DNA of 64,000 bases, from contig CM045758.1 in assembly GCA_025200525.1 (NCBI GenBank), positions 7,188,580-7,252,579 of the forward strand, read 5' to 3'. Origin of the DNA: Camellia lanceoleosa. Taxonomy: Eukaryota; Streptophyta; Magnoliopsida; Ericales; Theaceae. The translations under genes and the position numbers were made by a program. Below are positions 45,600 to 58,896 of the stretch, piece by piece. The first letter of the stretch is position 1. Each line of letters starts with the position of its first letter. The notes beneath the pieces are model-generated. The model was not told the origin of the DNA. It saw only the letters and a list, made by a program, of their open reading frames with translations, and made no database searches.

Positions 45600-47110
45600 A
45601 ATGACTCAAAACAAGCATAACGCGAACAACGTTTGAATGAAGGAAAATCAGAATACACACCAAAAGGGCCGACTGCGCGGCTAACATTGTCGCATTCGAA
45701 TCCGACTCGGTAGGAAAGCCTCCGTGTCGAGCGGTAATGACAAAAGCGTTGCCACGCGAGCGACCTCTAGGTCATTAAGTCTTAGGCATCCGATGGAACC
45801 GCATATTTCTCACCATCGGTCGAATCACAAAGACACGACCTCACGATCCCACCGTTCGAGGGGCGTTTGCGCATTGATCTTCTAAACCGACCTCATGATC
45901 TCTAGGCGTTTCTCGACTTTCCCTCAACTTCTGAGCGGCTTCCCCAACGGCGTGGATTGACACCCTTACTCGTTGCCGCCTCCTCAACAATTTGCAAGGA
46001 TTTCGATTCAATAACTAGGAGAGCAATGAGATTGGCGATGGGCGGTTCGGTTGAAAGGCCCTCCGCTCTTCTCCTTGCGGCCAACCTCTCGCGTTAGCCT
46101 TCTTAGCAAGCTTTGTCGGGCTTAACCCGACCATGCCAGCAGAGCACGAGGCGGAAGGGTTATCATGCGTTGAAGCGTCGTTATGAGCGTTCCGGCACCA
46201 AAGCGGGACAATCGTCGAGAATCAATACCTCCTCGATTGACCTCCGGTGATCCGTCTGGCGGTTTGATTACTTCCGTATTCTCCGAGTCGGACCCTTCAA
46301 ATCCTAGCTGCCCCAAATTTACGAAGTCGGACAAAATCTGGCGGCGCGAAAATCTTCCCCTGTCGGAATCGGTATATTTCCCGCAGCCGAAAAGTTCGTA
46401 TACGTAGGCTCGTAGCAAAAGCGAGCGTGAGCCGCCCTTCCTGCTTATAAAAAGGCGACGGTAAAATAATTAAGAGCAATCGATGTCCGAAGAAACGGCG
46501 TCGTCGGTTGAAGCTAGGACTTTTTCAACTCGTTCCTGCAAAAGATAAGCCGTGAGATTCAAGAAAATAGGATATGGCGGATACAAATGTTCAATATCGA
46601 TAAAGGGCATTGGCGACTGGATTTAGCCCTTCGTCTAGGAATAGGATCGTAGCGATCCTCCCCTCGCCAATTCGGTTGCCACGGACAACGACCATAACGT
46701 CATCGACTTCGTTTTCGGTTTGGAAAGCATAGTGATCAGCGGTGATCTGTGTCCTTAGCCACGAGGAAATGCGTCCGTCTTGCGGCGGAGGATCTGGCGA
46801 GCGTAATAACAGGGGCAAGAGATTTATACCAAAGCGACGGTTCAACGCTTCGACCCCATTATAATTCTAAAGAAATTTACATTGAAGTGGGAAGGAATCA
46901 AATCCCAATGGCGAAGAACGACCCTCGAAGCGGGTGAAGGAAGCGAACTCCCCTCTGCGATCGCGAAGGGAAAGACAATCGAGGTTTCTTCCTCCTCTCC
47001 ATGTCGAGAGTCGGTCCGCCACTAACGATAGGTGGACATCGTCGGGAATGGAGAAATAGCGTCTGAAATCGACAACTCGACCGGAGAAAGAAGGTCTCTT
47101 AAATACTTTG
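45600..47110 (-). pseudogene. Degenerate upstream part of the antisense ORF
   Basis: Minus-strand sequence with protein-like but broken frames. Near 47100 it reads GKVFKRPSFSGRVVDFRRYF then SIPDDVHLSLVADRLSTWRG. Near 46840 it reads NRRFGINLLPLLL and later ENEVDDVMVVVRGNRIGEG. Open bits lie at 46591-46845, 46122-46418 and 45902-46084. They may be exons or frameshifted parts of one antisense gene. I cannot assign a domain. Confidence 0.4.
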
Positions 47111-47435
47111 CCATAATCTATTGATTGTAAGAATCTGTGACAGTAAACAAATTAGGAAAAGCTTGAGTTGAGAAGGGAAAAACTTACAAAAGTGAAGAGT
47201 ATCGCGAGATGGAAGGGTGCAAGAATGGTTAGAAGAAGCGGTCTAGCGGCGGCGTCATGAATCATGAATTGAAGGACACGGGCTCCAAGTCATAACGAAT
47301 AGGCGTGCGAAGGGGAGTGCGAGGCGGCGATTTAAGGGAGTAACTAAACAACGCGTAATAAGTCGAAGCCCAAGAACCGATTATGTAGTATTTGAAAATC
47401 GGCGCCAAGCACCTCGTCCAAAGCTAGTTGACAAG

Positions 47436-47452
47436 ATGCTTGGGGGCAATTA
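47436..47452 (+). other. Polypurine tract region, Tat element
   Basis: GATGCTTGGGGGCAATT just before the 3' LTR. Its purine core is GGGGG. Confidence 0.6.
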
Positions 47453-47873
47453 AGGAGCCGAGTAATTAAAGGGCGGCTTGATCGCCTGAGGCCGGGTCTT
47501 TGAGCGGCTCCATACGCTCTGGGAGCCGGATGTTGAGCGGCTCCCTTACGCTTTTAAGGCAGCGAGTAGGATCTTTGGGCGAACATCTTTGGAAAAAGCG
47601 TGTCGGGATAAATGGAAGAATACATAAACAAAAGAAAAAAAGTAGACTCGGCCCGAAATTTGAAAAGTGACTATAAATACAAGAGCTTCAGATTAATAAA
47701 GGTATGTAAGAAACACTTCTATAAACTTAGTAAGCAAGCTTTACGGAGGAGCCGACTTGTCAGGTCAGTGCTAATCCGGCACCCATAGGAGTTTGTATTT
47801 TTGCAGGTGACTAGAAGAGGATCGTTGGCGTCTTCCAGGATTTGAAGAGTATTTCCAAACCACATTCACCACA
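47453..47873 (+). repeat. 3' LTR of Tat element
   Basis: Matches 38378-38798. The start reads AGGAGCCGAG instead of TGTAGGGCCGAG. It ends TTCACCACA, followed by ATTAG at 47874-47878. Confidence 0.88.
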
Positions 47874-47878
47874 ATTAG

Positions 47879-48117
47879 CATGTCGTGAAAACTTTTATTA
47901 AAAAAAATTTTAATACAAAAATAATTTATAAACTTATACTTAAATTTTTTTTTCTAAAATTTTCTACTCTAATTTTTTTTTATTAATATTGTTAAAATTA
48001 CACAATTTTTTTGCATCCCAGTTTTTATTTAATACAAAAATAACAGTTTTTTTTTTAAATACAAAAATAACAATTTTTTTTAAAGCAGATTTATAGCAAT
48101 CTATTAGCTCACACATT

Positions 48118-48160
<43 letters not shown>

Positions 48161-49845
48161 TCTTTCTCTCCAGCGACCACCAGCAACCACCACCAGCCAC
48201 TGCCCCTCCGATGATGTTAGTTACACAAGCACCAATCGATTGATTCCGAACTTGACATTTGATTCTAATTCCGAGCCTTGGATTAATTCGGTGAGAGCCT
48301 TGGATTGCATCCTTTATTCGATTAATTCAGTTTCTCCTCTCTCATCTCTCTTTGATTTTGATTTGATTTCTAGAGTTTTGATTTTGATTTCTAGGGTTTT
48401 GATTTTGATTTTGATTTGATTTCTATTCAATTAACCTAAATTTTTCTCCCTTGCAGTTTCATTTCAACTTTATGATCTCAAGCAGCAAGGATTCATAGGG
48501 AGACAGGAGCTTATGAACAAAGGCGACCTCCGCTTTCTGAAGCAACACTGTAAGAGCTCTGTTTATTTGTACATCTTCTCAAAATGGCCGGCTCAATTTC
48601 AACATCTCAGGCTCTGCACACTGTAAGACCATAGAACACAATAAGACATGATTGGCTTTGGCTTTGCTCTGTTCATTAGAATATGAATTTTCTCTTAATC
48701 CGTTCACCATTTAAAAAATCATCTTCCTTTTTATTTTTTGATTCAAAATCATCTTTTGTTTTTCTGTTGAATTTTACATGATCGACTTTGAGAATAATAC
48801 TTCCTTCTGATGTATTGATTATGTAGCATGTTCAATATTTTTGGCTTGACTAGAAGCATTTATCATGTTCAATATTGGTGGTTCATTCATTGATTTTAGC
48901 TTGTTGGAGGCTTATGGGTCAACATTTTGTCTTTTGCTATATTAGTTTGAAGTTGTCAAATTGAATTTCTATTGCACATTGTTTGGGTGATTGTCATGAA
49001 TTAGGAAAAACTCTCTAATCAAATCGTGATTACGATGCTCCACTTCTTTCTTACTTTTTTTTTTCTTTTTTCCAATACGAGTTTTTCTCTAACAAGACTC
49101 TGTTAGTGACATTCTGAACTTAGACATCTTGCGGACGTTACTTGGTTTGCGATGATACATTACTTGGCGTGCTGTATAGCATAAATTGTATGTCTCATTT
49201 TCATTATTGCTTCTTTATGTAGTAGCTCTTCTTCTTTATGACATAATGCTTACATGAATAATTTTCTTTTCTTGTAAAGAACCCAAGCGGTATCTTGATG
49301 CATTTGTAATTTTAATTGATAATGTTCAAAAAAAGGAACGGAACAAACATGGGGTGAGAACTTAAAGCGGTGAGAATAGATATTTGCAATTGGTCTAGCA
49401 AAAATATAACCAATCTAAGCGGAAAAATAGATTTTAAATAGTCAATCCAAATACATGGGATTTGGGAGAAAAATTGTTGAGTTAATGAAAACTAAAGAAA
49501 TTATAGACCTTGGATTTGAAACCCAAGGGCTGTTTCCATTTTATTTTTGAAAACATAGAAATAGTCCTTGACAAACAATTCCCAAAAATAAATAAGCGAA
49601 AGGAGAAGGAAAGAAAATATGTATAGTAAGTTAGAGAGTGCATTACGAGGCGATTTGAAGTGAAAATATGCATGTAGACCACAATGTCTAGTAATGCACG
49701 GATAAAAGGAAGCCACTCGACTCTTCACAGACTACCTATCATATGAATGTCTTGATCAAATTTAAACCACAATGTCTTGTTATATGATTTTTGGAGACAC
49801 TAACCTCCACATACAGTTGATAAGAACTTATTGAGGAAAGCTGAG
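47879..49845. other. Interior of the large CACTA (non-coding)
   Basis: Resumes the CACTA sequence after the ATTAG duplication (CATGTCGTGAAAACTTTTATT). It holds a (CT)n microsatellite at about 48121-48157, repeated TTGATTTTGATT, and AT-rich sequence. No transposase motif seen. Confidence 0.5.
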
Positions 49846-49850
49846 GATAG

Positions 49851-52800
49851 TGTCACGATCTCAAAATAATACATAAAACCCATCACTTTTAACATGCATT
49901 GATATATAAAAGACCCTCATTCTTCTATTCATCAGACTATTCTATTACAAAGTGTATTACATGTTAACAACAAACAAATGCCCTCACAGACTTACAACTT
50001 TCTAAGTTAACACTTGGTTATAAAAAGTACTAACTCAATTACACATTAAGCCCTTGGCTTGAATCACATGTAATACATCAAAAGAAAGAAAGACAATAAA
50101 GTCTCCGCCTTAAGCCTCCCAAGCTATATCCTTGGAGGTGGCATGCTACATGCACGAAAATGATATTCCGTATAGGGTGAGCTATGACCCAGTAGAAATA
50201 CACTAAACGACTATGAACAATGACTAAAAGATTAGCAGTTGGATAAATGGTTAACACTTTTACATTCTTTCATAACACATTACGATTTCATTTTCATTCC
50301 TTTACAATTCTCAATTCATAACCATGGTTGAGAACGACCAAATAGCAGATATGAGGCGATAACTCATATTAAACATTTCCTTATTTCACAATAGATAAGC
50401 ATGCTAGCTATATCAACCACGACCTTGAGATAAGCATATGAGCTATATCAACACTTCCAAAGATAAGCATATGAGCTGTATCATCACATCAATAGACAAG
50501 CATATGAGCTGTATCTACGGAGTCCATCACTACAACAAAACTAACTATTCACGGCATCATGTTTACGACATGCATTAAATGCATGTCATGGTTAGTACAT
50601 TCTACGACATTTTTTTTTTTTGCAAGCCGTTAATGTTTTGTCAATAACAGCATACATACCAAGTAAGTCGTTGATTCATATATTTATAGCATGCAAAAGC
50701 ATGCGTAAAAACATGTTTTCGACTTACAAAAATATGTAAGTAAAATATTTACACTTAAGGCGACATACATTTCATGTTATAAATATATTATAACTTTACG
50801 GCATGCATTAACATGTCGTGAAAACTTTAATAAAAAAAAAAAAATTCAATCCGAATTTTTTATGGCATCTAAAAGCATGCGTAAAAATGTATATTTTCAC
50901 GGCATACAAAAATATGTCATAAAATATTTGTACTTAAGGCGACATACATTTAGGTATAGTAAAATATTATAACTTTACACGGCATGCATTAGCATGTCAT
51001 GAAAACTTTTATTAAAGAAAATTTCAATTCAATTTTTTTTTTATTTAAAAAAGCTAACAATTTCTAACCACGCTTCTCACTTTAAATTTTTCTAATTGAG
51101 GAAAATGTAAAAAATAATTTATACATTATTTTATAATTTAGTGTCTCTTTCAAGGGATAATTGCGCCCAGTGGAATTTTGGGAAAAAAATTATATATTTA
51201 TGAAAAAGTTTATAATTTTCATAATTAATATTTATATGGCTTCTCACTAATTTGTAATTTTTTTTTAAAATTACCTTGATTTGATATTTTCCTTTTTTTT
51301 GATAATTTATTTATTTTTTACTTTTTAGATGTGTCTAATCTGAATACAATTAAAAAGTAAAATATTTGTAAAAAAAAATATAATAAAATATAATATATAT
51401 GAATGTATTAAATTATATATTTTTTTGAATTGAATGATTTTTTTAAAAAGTTAAAAATATTTTCTGTTAAATATATGTTAATTATTTGAATTTAAAAAGT
51501 GAAAAAAAAAATTCAATCTAATTTTTTTATGACATGCAAAAGTATGTAAGTAAAAATGTATATTTTCACGACATATAAAAATATGTCATAAAATATTTGC
51601 ACTTAAAAGCGACATACATTTCATGTTGTAAAATGTTTTAACTTTACGGCATGCATTAGCATGTTGTGAAAGCGTCTATTAAAAAAAATCAATCCGATTT
51701 TTTTAATACAAAAATTAACAATTTTGAACCAAGCTTCTCACCTTAAATTTTTCTAATTAAGGACAATGTAAAAATAATTTTAGTCTAATTTTTTAACTTA
51801 TTTGAGTATTTTTATAATTTTATAAAACAAGCCAACTATAACTACTTTAAAATTTACTAAAATATAAATAAATAAAATATGAATAAAATAAATTAAATTT
51901 CAATCACATTAATTCTCTTTTTATATTTTTTAGTTTTTATCAAATTTATAATTCAAACAAAATTTTAAGATTTTTATATAAACATAAAAATAAAATATAA
52001 AATTCACTATAAGAAATTAGTGATTTAAAGACTAATATTTAGAAACCAATTGAATTTAGTGTCTAAAATCATCATTCTGAGACAAAAATAAATTTTAAGA
52101 AAAAAATTATACAAATACTATATTCCTTTATGATGGGTCAAAAAAAAATTATTTAAAGACTTTTAGGGATTAAAAAAAAAAAAAGTTATAACTTATCTTT
52201 GATTTGAGCACTTGACCCCATCTGTGAGGTAGGCATATGGAGATGAATTAATTTGGTTCTTGGCTGAACTCAATTGATCCCTCCTCCTTCACTCAATGGA
52301 TCCCTCCTTTCATTGTCAAATCGTGCATTCTTAATTGGATTCCTTCATTCACTATAATCGATTTGACTAGGGCTCAATCAATCTCATATTTCCTCTGTCT
52401 GGGACTCAATTGATCTTGACTTGATCGATCTTTGTGCTCAAAATAGTTAGGACTCAATCAATCTTAAGCTTGATTGATCTCGGCTAGGACTCAATCGATC
52501 TTGACTTTCATCTTTCAAAATCAGACTTCGGCTCCAACGTGAACTGAGTTCTTTGGCTTCAATCCGGTAAATCGATCTGAGTTTTTGAGATATATATAAG
52601 TTTGAGTAAATCGATTTGGTTTCTAACAAAGATCGTAGTAATTTGGATTCAATAGCGATTTGGTGTGTTTTCAATCTCTTTCTCTCTTTGCATATACGGC
52701 ATGTATACATGTACATACATGTACATATCTATATATATACTCCTCTATATTCATTCAAATTGCTTGAATTGAAATTCTCTACTACTATTGCTTGAGTTTT

Positions 52801-55485
52801 TCATGGTAGTTATTATTGAGATTAGGATAGGGATATATGTTGCTTTGAAATTTGAATCTCATATTGAGATTCTGAGTATATTGAGTTGTTCAGTTTATTT
52901 TGAATGTAGATCTTCCTATAATTGAATTTAATATCGGTCATTTAATAAATTTTTGTAAATCATTTTATGATTGATTCTTTATTCTTAACATTGTTGTTAT
53001 TTTTTAGGGCATTATTATTCCATACTGCACCGAGAAGCAAGGACCATCATCTACTAAGGTGAGCACCACCATCTTTTCTAGCATTGTAAATAAAATGGGG
53101 TCAAATTTAACTTTTCCTTTCAATGTCTATATTTGTGAATGCTATTATTTGCCTTAGCTATATCGGGATTGAAGTGATAATGGGGAAGCTAATATTTGTC
53201 TTGAATCTCGGTTCTGATGGTGTGTAACTTGATGGACGATCTGTGTTTTGTTCTGCATTGGTTTTATGTTCACTAGGGAAGTGAGCTTTCAAAACTATTT
53301 TGGAAGTGTAACTACAAGTTATGAAAACCAAGGACTGTTACCATTTAGCTCTAATGTATGATGGGTATCAAAATAGTAGAAGAAAGGTTGCTTGCATATA
53401 CCCTCGGAGCCTTGTGCACTCGATACGACATTCTCTGTGTTTTTTTTTTTTTTTTGAGAAATGATAAGACCTTTGTATGTTGAGAATCATAAAATTTATA
53501 ACAAGCCAATCTTGCTGGTCTGCCTGAGAGCCACAACCCCTGTGTTGAGTAGGTTTTTTCTTCTAGTAGTACCTTTGCCTTTGGGGGCTTGGAATTTTGA
53601 GTCAAATCTGAGATGTTCTTAGTGCACAATGATCTTTGCTCTCGATTTAGTTTTAAACCTATTAAATTTTGTTTGTGTTTCTTTGGGTGCAATTTTGTAG
53701 CTTGTATTTTTTTATTTGAAGATGGCAATTAATGTTATGAAATGCATTATTATTTTCGTTCAAAAAAAAGAAATGAATTATTATTTCTGACTGTCAATGT
53801 ATTGTGCTATCTATTTTCTGATTTGTATGTTTGAGGTTGTTATCAGGTTGATCTGATAGAAGTTGAGGATAAAAGTTAGTATCTGAGTTGTTTGGTGTAT
53901 GGATATTAGATTTTTTGCTTACTTCATAGTTCTTTGTTTACCTTGGTTTGTAACGAGTTGCATTTTATAAGCTATTGTCTACATACGGTTAGGCAAGGTC
54001 ATGTTCTATATATATATTATATTAAAAATAACTTTCTCGGCATGCAAAATTATGCGTGAAAAGTGTAATGATTTATGGCATGAAAGAAAATGTAAATGAA
54101 GATTATATCACGGCATACAAGACATGTCATAAATATATTAAAATGACCTTCTCGACATACAAAATTATGTAAGTGAAAAGTGTGATGATTTATGACATGC
54201 AAGAAAATGTAAGTAAAATGCTATATCTGACATACAAAGTATGCCATAGATATATAAAAATAATCTTCTCTGAGAATGCAAAATTATGTCATGAAAAGTA
54301 TGATGATTTATGACATAATAAAAATGTAAATAAAAGTTATATCTGACATACAAAGTATGTCATTAATGTTTAATTTATTACTTTTTACAACTTTACGCAT
54401 CTTAGTAAATGGCTCAACTTTTCACGGCATGTCATATATGACATTTGTGTGCATCTAGTGAAAGAGTTTTTACGGCATGCATTGCAACCGTAAAAAGCCA
54501 ATTTTGTTGTAGTGCATCCCTATCTCCTCCACACAACACCGATTTAGAGGTCCATCCCTATCTTCCCTAAACCGTGGGTACATCCTATCTCCTCCAATAC
54601 AACACAATGCATATAAACAATTATTATACACATCATCAATCAATACATAAAGTTAATGTATTCTTTCAATCGTCATACTCAATGACACATTCCAGTGATT
54701 AGTTTTAGTTTGCCTAATCATCATGCATTGTCTACAACAATCAAGACTATTCTCCACCGATAGCCCAAAGCAGTTATTTCTAAACAGAAAATAAATGCAC
54801 AAATGAATATAAAATCAACATTTCAACTAGGTGAACAGTAAATTGCCCCATTACATCCTTTACCCCATACATTCCCAATTCCAACATTTCTCTATGCTAA
54901 ACATGCATATAGGTTTATCATAAATAAAACCCCAACTTTTGTAAAATTGCACAAAAGCCCCAAACTTTTCCAAAATCACACAACAACCCCCAACATATCA
55001 AAATGCTAAAATTTAAAGACAAAGCTCATAAAGAGGAGTAGGTTATCCCTACCTCAAATTTGAAGCTCAAACAAAGAAGATGAAAAGAGTTGAAACTCGA
55101 TCTCCTCCACACACCACAAAGCCCTCGAGAAATAACACAACTTTGGCGAAGGAACTATGGCCAAAATCCCAATGGAACTATGGCCAAAATCCAGCTCGGC
55201 GCAACTAAAATTTATAACTCAAGCTCGGTTCGTAATGGCTCATTGAACCAAGAAAGAACCATAGAAGTTGATATGCTAACCCTATGCACTTGCACCTATA
55301 TATAGAAGTTTGTCCACCTTAAAATGTGTCTTGTAACCGATGTGGGACTTCCAACAAACACACCAAAGGTTTCCAAAATAGAATGAAACCGATGTGGGAC
55401 TTCAACAAACACACCAAGGTTCCCAAAATAGAATGAGGCGTCCAAATACATTTACCAAAAGCCTTAAAAGGCACAAGTGCTCTGA
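49851..55485 (-). mobile_element. Probable solo LTR, split by the small CACTA
   Basis: The plus strand begins TGTCACGATCTC, a gypsy-like LTR end read in reverse. It is flanked by GATAG at 49846-49850 and 55486-55490. Without the nested CACTA it is about 1.65 kb and non-coding. Near its right end CCGATGTGGGACTT occurs twice. The inner bases at the right end are TGA rather than CA, so that boundary is not secure. Orientation is inferred from the TGTCACGA start. Confidence 0.5.
50528..54514. mobile_element. Small CACTA element nested in the solo LTR
   Basis: 3987 bp. The left end CACTACAACAAAACTAAC pairs with the right end TTTTGTTGTAGTG, flanked by CAT on both sides (50525-50527, 54515-54517). 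Subterminal hairpin repeats (ACGGCATGC type) lie at about 50555-51700 and 54030-54500. The interior (51730-53800) is non-coding with repeats around CTCAATCGATC. Same family as the surrounding large CACTA, and no transposase. Confidence 0.85.
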
Positions 55486-55490
55486 GATAG

Positions 55491-58390
55491 TATAACCTGC
55501 CTTTAATAAGGTATCTGCTTTAAAGAGAAGAAAATTTTGCATCATTGAATTGTAGTGAAGAATACTAATCAAGCTAATCGTAAATTAAATATGAAAACTA
55601 ATACCTGAAAAGGCCCTCAATAACATGAAAACCATTTGTAGATAGAAAGGATTATTGCTTCTCCTAAGGCAATGAAGAATCCAAATATAGCCAAATCCCT
55701 CTCCAACCGTGAAATATACCAACATTGACTTTTAGAAAACATCTTGGACATGATCAAAACATTGCAAGAATGCATGAGAAATTGTTTTAATAAAATTTAT
55801 AATTAAGGAAAACATTTTTATCTCTTATGCACTAATATGATCACATGTTCCATAGTGCTCTATAAAATTCTCATTTCTAGAAACTAAACCTACTGACATT
55901 AAGATGATAATTGCACAATAGCTAAATGGATAAAAGAAATAAACATGCACCATTTCCAAATCTCTTTGCTAGAAATAAGGCATATCTTCATTCTTCATTT
56001 ACTCTTATTTCCGATTGCACCATTTACTCTTAGTTGATAGATAGAACTACATTCACATATTTTTACATTTGCTAAATTTTGATCATGTAATTGTTTCAAT
56101 TTTGCGGTAGAGTGGCGTCGAGAGTCACGATTACGGTTTGGCACCCTATTGCTTGATCTTCTCGATGGCAAACATATTCCACCAAGCCATGTAAATTGTC
56201 CTTTTCTCATAAATTAATGTTGATTAAAGATTTGCACAGATACTTTTCTTGATAATGCGTGGAAGTTCTTGCCTTTGCGACATTAACAAAATTTGGAATC
56301 ATAATTACGCATGAGCATGTAAATTACTCTTTTAAGTGATAATAGAAATTGTGTTATGATGTGACCCTTACCCCATTGATACTTGTAGAAGTTTGCTAAA
56401 TTACTCTTTTAAGTGATCTCGTTGACAAGTTGCTTCTTATGCGAGTTTAAGTTGAAATTAGTGATACCTTGACTTTAGTGGAGATTACGCATTATGCTTT
56501 CGATCCTTTGTTGTCTTTAGAAATTTGAATTTACGGCAATATTAATTTGTTGTGGTGGAATTTATCTGAGACCCAAAATTGAATTTAGATTATGAAAGGC
56601 CCATGAGATAAAACATTAATTGGTGGTCTCCAGCCATAATTTGTGAAATTTATGATCGTTCAATAATTTTAGTGAAAGGCTAAGCGGTATGCCACACGTA
56701 ACACAATAGCCTAGGTGGTGGTTTATTTATGGCTTGTTAAAGTTATCTATTTCCTATCCTCGATTTTCGTGCTCATTCTTCCTAGTTGACTCTGGAACTC
56801 TTAATACATTGTCCCATCCACCTAGTTCTTTGGATTACTTCCATAAAGAAATTTGACGGCGGTGTATATCGAGCTATCAACCTTGAGTCATGGACTTCCA
56901 TTTAATATGGTGAGGAGAGAATAAATCGAAAAAATGGAGCTAGCTAAAAACAATAACTTAATAGAAATTTGATAATGTCAAGGTAGAATATGAGAATTTT
57001 CTTTTATTGTTAGAATAACCAAAAATAGTTAATTCGTAAAACATGCAAATATGTTCGAATATCATAATGATTCTGTGGTATTAGTGCTTAGTTATTTTTC
57101 TCTTTTTCACAAGTAATCCTTGAAAATGATTGTAGCCGACTAAAATAGTGTATTTACTCCCATTGTTTCTTTGCTTGTACCTTTGTTAATGTTTCAAATA
57201 TGTATGATGGTATACATGGGTACATGGCACCATATCTGACTATGAGATTTGCTTTTCTCGGAAAATGCAAAACACAATGGAAACATTGATCTATAATCTC
57301 ATAGGAGATTAAATGCACAAAATAATAATTGACTTTTGAGATACCCAAAAAATTTCATTGAAAGAATGTCTAATATGTTATATGGTTGATGTATCCAATT
57401 TTGGAGATCATCGAGTTTGGTTGAGGTCACATATAGTGAATTTTAATTCATTTGAACTTCACTCTCACTATCCTATCAAACTCCCAAAGGAAGTTTCAAG
57501 TTCCACCAATGGTTGGAATCTATTTAATTTAAACTTCTATGGTAAATCTAATTTTCTTATAATTTTTATCATCTTGTAGGCACTTGACTTGTAGTGTGGA
57601 ATTTACGTGATCTTGATGGACTCTTGTTTGGAGGTCATTTCTCTAATGATGAAGGAATCGAATTAGTGCGGCTAGCTTCCGTTGTTCTGATATGAACCTC
57701 GTGAGAGGCCAAATGCTAAGTCTCTTGTGATTGCCCTTGCTTCTCTTGAGAAAAAAGAAGTGAGGTGTGCCCCCATAGCGCAAGCAAACTTCCAACTATT
57801 TAATAACATATGTTGAATTTGCTACATTATACTCTTGACCATTAGTTAGTAGTGACTTCTTGTTGGGATCTTGATTGGCACTAATACAAGTGAATAATGT
57901 GCGTAGAAATTTATGATGTCAGCGATTAGGTAGCATTTGGCGGTACCATCCATGTTTTGATGGATATTCCTCATGAAAGTGCATCCACTACACCAACATC
58001 GATGTGCGCCTCTAGGTGAAGCATGCTCAAGAGTGGATCTATGACCATACATGAAATATTGGAGAATCTTTGGATACAAGGATGATGAGGGAGTTGCAAA
58101 TGAGGTTAGTAAATGTAAATAATGTGCGACATTCTAGTTCATAGAATCAAAAAAAATGCTAGTGAATCTTATGATTTGGATATTTTTTTTGATTTTTATA
58201 TTTGAGTTGTTATCGACTTGATATGATAGAAGTTGAGGATAAAAGTTAGTATCGAGGTTGTTTGGTGTATGGATATTAGATTTTTTGCTTACTTCATAGT
58301 TGCTATACCTTGGTTTGTAACGAGGTTGCATTTTATAAGCTATTGTCTACATACAGTTAAGCAAGGTCATGTTCCTATATATATATATAT
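55491..58390. other. Interior of the large CACTA, right half
   Basis: About 2.9 kb without recognisable transposase. Short open frames (for example 55995-56210 minus, 57358-57579 plus, 57846-58079 minus) match nothing I know and are probably chance. Confidence 0.4.
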
Positions 58391-58399
58391 ATTATATTA

Positions 58400-58890
58400 A
58401 AAATAACTTTTACGGCATGCAAAATTATGCGTGAAAAGTGTAATGATTCTGACATATAAGAAAATGTAAGTAGATGATTATATCTGACATACAAGGCATG
58501 TCATAAATATATTAAAAATGACCTTCTCTGGCATACAAAATTATATAAGTGAAAAGTGTGATGATTTATGACATGCAAGAAAATACAAATCAAATACTAT
58601 ATCGGCATACAAAGTATGCCATAAATATATTAAAATAATCTTCTATGGCATGTAGAATTATGTCATAGAAAGTATGATGATTTATGACATGATAAAAATG
58701 TAAGTAAAAAGTTATATCGACATACAAAGTATGTCATTAATGTTTAATTTATTATTTTTACAACTTTACGCATCTTAGTAAATGGCGCTCAACTTTCCAC
58801 GACATGTCATATAACTTGACATTTGTGTGCATCTTAGTGAAAGAGTTTTTCGACATGCATTGCAAGTCGTAAAAAGTCAATATTATTATA
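58400..58890. repeat. Subterminal hairpin repeats, right end of large CACTA
   Basis: Repeats of the ACGGCATAC/GTATGCCATA type about every 60-70 bp, collinear with 54030-54510 of the small CACTA. Confidence 0.65.
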
Positions 58891-58896
58891 GTGTAA

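Larger units (their letters stand above)
38378..47873 (+). mobile_element. Tat-lineage Ty3/gypsy element, gag-reduced
   Basis: A 9.5-kb plus-strand element with short LTRs (about 420 bp), a TGGCGCCG-type primer site, a polypurine tract and an ATTAG duplication. Order: tiny gag remnant, protease, RT, RNase H, a second RNase H, integrase, two tandem-repeat arrays, an antisense coiled-coil ORF, LTR. The second RNase H, the region behind pol and the extra ORF are hallmarks of the plant Tat lineage. All coding parts are fragmented, and base composition (GGCG/GCGA-rich) differs sharply from the surroundings. Confidence 0.9.
37917..58893. mobile_element. Large CACTA-type transposon, no transposase seen, with nested insertions
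   Basis: The left end CACTACAACAAAAGTCAC and the right end (complement CACTATAATAATATTGAC) are flanked by TAA on both sides, the 3-bp duplication of CACTA (En/Spm) elements. Subterminal arrays of ACGGCATGC-like hairpins lie inside both ends. Removing the Tat element and the solo LTR leaves about 5.8 kb. I see no recognisable TNP2 transposase, so it looks non-autonomous. Right-half sequence at 58200-58890 is homologous to 53810-54514 in the smaller nested CACTA. Confidence 0.8.

Noticed and set aside
53351..53728. 125-residue minus-strand open frame
   Set aside because: Lys-rich, low-complexity, inside a non-autonomous CACTA, with no recognisable domain or homologue in the other CACTA.
49846..55490. 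Certain solo-LTR call
   Set aside because: The GATAG flanks match, but the right inner end is TGA rather than CA, so confidence was kept at about one half.
55995..58079. Possible TNP2 transposase of the large CACTA
   Set aside because: No conserved transposase motifs found in the short frames here; called non-coding.
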